From assembly GCA_014238155.1 (NCBI GenBank), contig JABABQ010000050.1, positions 231,660-295,659 of the forward strand: a DNA stretch of 64,000 nucleotides, written 5' to 3'. Numbering within the stretch: the first letter of the stretch is position 1; every line of letters starts with the position of its first letter. This document shows positions 63,591-64,000 of this stretch, piece by piece. This stretch comes from Rhizobiaceae bacterium (lineage in GTDB: Bacteria > Pseudomonadota > Alphaproteobacteria > Rhizobiales > Rhizobiaceae). The notes under the pieces were generated by a model, which saw only the letters and a list, made by a program, of their open reading frames with translations, had not been told where the DNA came from and ran no database searches. A program made the position numbers and the translations under genes.

Positions 63591-64000
63591 GCGATTTTGC
63601 ACTAATTTACCAACAAACCAGCCTTCACCGTTCCCGCGCTCCCTGGCTCTGAACCATCCGTAGAAGACGGCGAAGAGCCGTCCGGGCCGGTCAGGCCCGC
63701 CCCAATTTCATAAAGGAGGGGAGCGCAGGGTGCGAAGCGCCCGACAGCGTGAGCGCAAGCGCAAAGCGCGAACATAACGAACCCCATCGTTCCCGCGCCC
63801 GCTTTATCAAGCGTCCGGGTATTGTTGGTGCCACACATTCAATTCTCGCGTGCGGCAGGGTTCGGAGAGGATGCTTACAGGCACCAATCCTTAGTTAGAT
63901 AGTGATGCCTGAAAGCACCCATTTCGGCTCTTTGGTTGGCGGACAGCTGACCGCGTTCCCTTATGGCGCAACCCAACCTGCTAAACGGAAGCACAGGAGG
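63591..64000. other. Terminal non-coding region with GC-rich inverted segments
   Basis: No convincing gene. The first part (63628-63800) is GC-rich with several short inverted repeats (cgggcc / ggcccg at 63683-63699; gcgctcc / ggagcgc; two copies of cgttcccgcgc near 63630 and 63788) and resembles a dispersed intergenic element. The last 150 bases are less repetitive and probably form the promoter and leader of the next gene. A minus-strand 78-codon ORF covers the element but has no ribosome site or known motif. Confidence 0.5.
63995..64000 (+). promoter_or_regulatory. Perfect Shine-Dalgarno sequence at the window edge
   Basis: The window ends in AGGAGG, complementary to the 16S rRNA 3' end. 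A plus-strand gene very probably starts within about ten bases beyond the window. Confidence 0.6.

Noticed and set aside
63602..63838. 78-codon minus-strand ORF at the right edge
   Set aside because: Runs through a GC-rich inverted-repeat region, has no ribosome site and no known motif; treated as part of an intergenic element.
1..64000. tRNA or rRNA genes, CRISPR array, prophage, insertion sequence
   Set aside because: I scanned the intergenic regions and saw no cloverleaf-like sequence, no regular spaced repeats, and no transposase, integrase or phage structural protein.

Overview
The window looks like chromosomal DNA from an alphaproteobacterium, most likely of the Rhizobiales (Hyphomicrobiales) or a close relative. 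The evidence is the block pmbA / cysQ-type phosphatase / DUF4170 / waaA / lpxK converging on DUF2093 and a mutL that carries the endonuclease motif, the TIGR01459-type HAD hydrolase next to ribF and ileS, the M16 peptidase pair next to rsmD, a GlxA/CdhR-type carnitine regulator, and a SigK/RskA-type ECF pair. I see no rRNA, tRNA, CRISPR array, prophage or insertion sequence.

Layout. 1-8.8 kb: orphan branched-chain amino-acid-type binding protein, glpD, gamma-glutamyltransferase, a histidinol-dehydrogenase paralogue with altered metal ligands, an ornithine-cyclodeaminase-family gene coupled to the Fe-S carrier apbC/mrp, and an SCP2 protein. 8.8-14.2 kb: fatty-acid-type beta-oxidation operon (thiolase, crotonase, FadJ-like fusion, a frameshifted SDR, RidA) behind a palindromic operator candidate. 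14.3-15.1 kb: TVP38-type membrane protein. 15.1-22.6 kb: a carnitine / gamma-butyrobetaine catabolic operon (carnitinyl-CoA dehydratase type, ADP-forming acyl-CoA synthetase, acyl-CoA dehydrogenase, GNAT, L-carnitine dehydrogenase, dehydrocarnitine-cleavage enzyme) with a divergent CdhR-like regulator. 22.5-25.6 kb: nucleosidase, Tat-exported MsrB, anti-sigma/sigma pair. 25.7-30.1 kb: Bcr-type MFS transporter and a three-gene sugar-acid-like operon.

30.2-41.4 kb: mutL-DUF2093 facing lpxK-waaA-DUF4170-cysQ-pmbA. Between the two arms sits about 4 kb of accessory genes (UspA, alanine/glycine:cation symporter, DUF1330, GFA protein, thioesterase) punctuated by three related direct repeats, which looks like inserted modules. 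41.5-48.3 kb: Kef-type antiporter translationally coupled to a MATE pump, then a very large cyclase with five tandem GAF domains. 48.6-62.1 kb: patatin, M16 inactive/active pair, rsmD, RluB-type pseudouridine synthase, tadA, a BamF-position lipoprotein, ileS, two SDRs, ribF and a HAD phosphatase. 62.3-63.6 kb: membrane-anchored degenerate EAL protein. The window ends exactly on a perfect Shine-Dalgarno sequence belonging to a gene outside it.

How the genes work together: the strongest functional unit is the carnitine operon. It appears to join a CoA-dependent route from gamma-butyrobetaine/crotonobetaine to the dehydrogenase/BKACE route that yields glycine betaine, but it lacks a recognisable betainyl-CoA thioesterase and carries a GNAT gene inside the operon. 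Many neighbouring genes overlap by 1-8 bases (ATGA, GTGA or TGATG junctions), and I used these to choose start codons. All family assignments are made by eye from conserved motifs; no database search was run.
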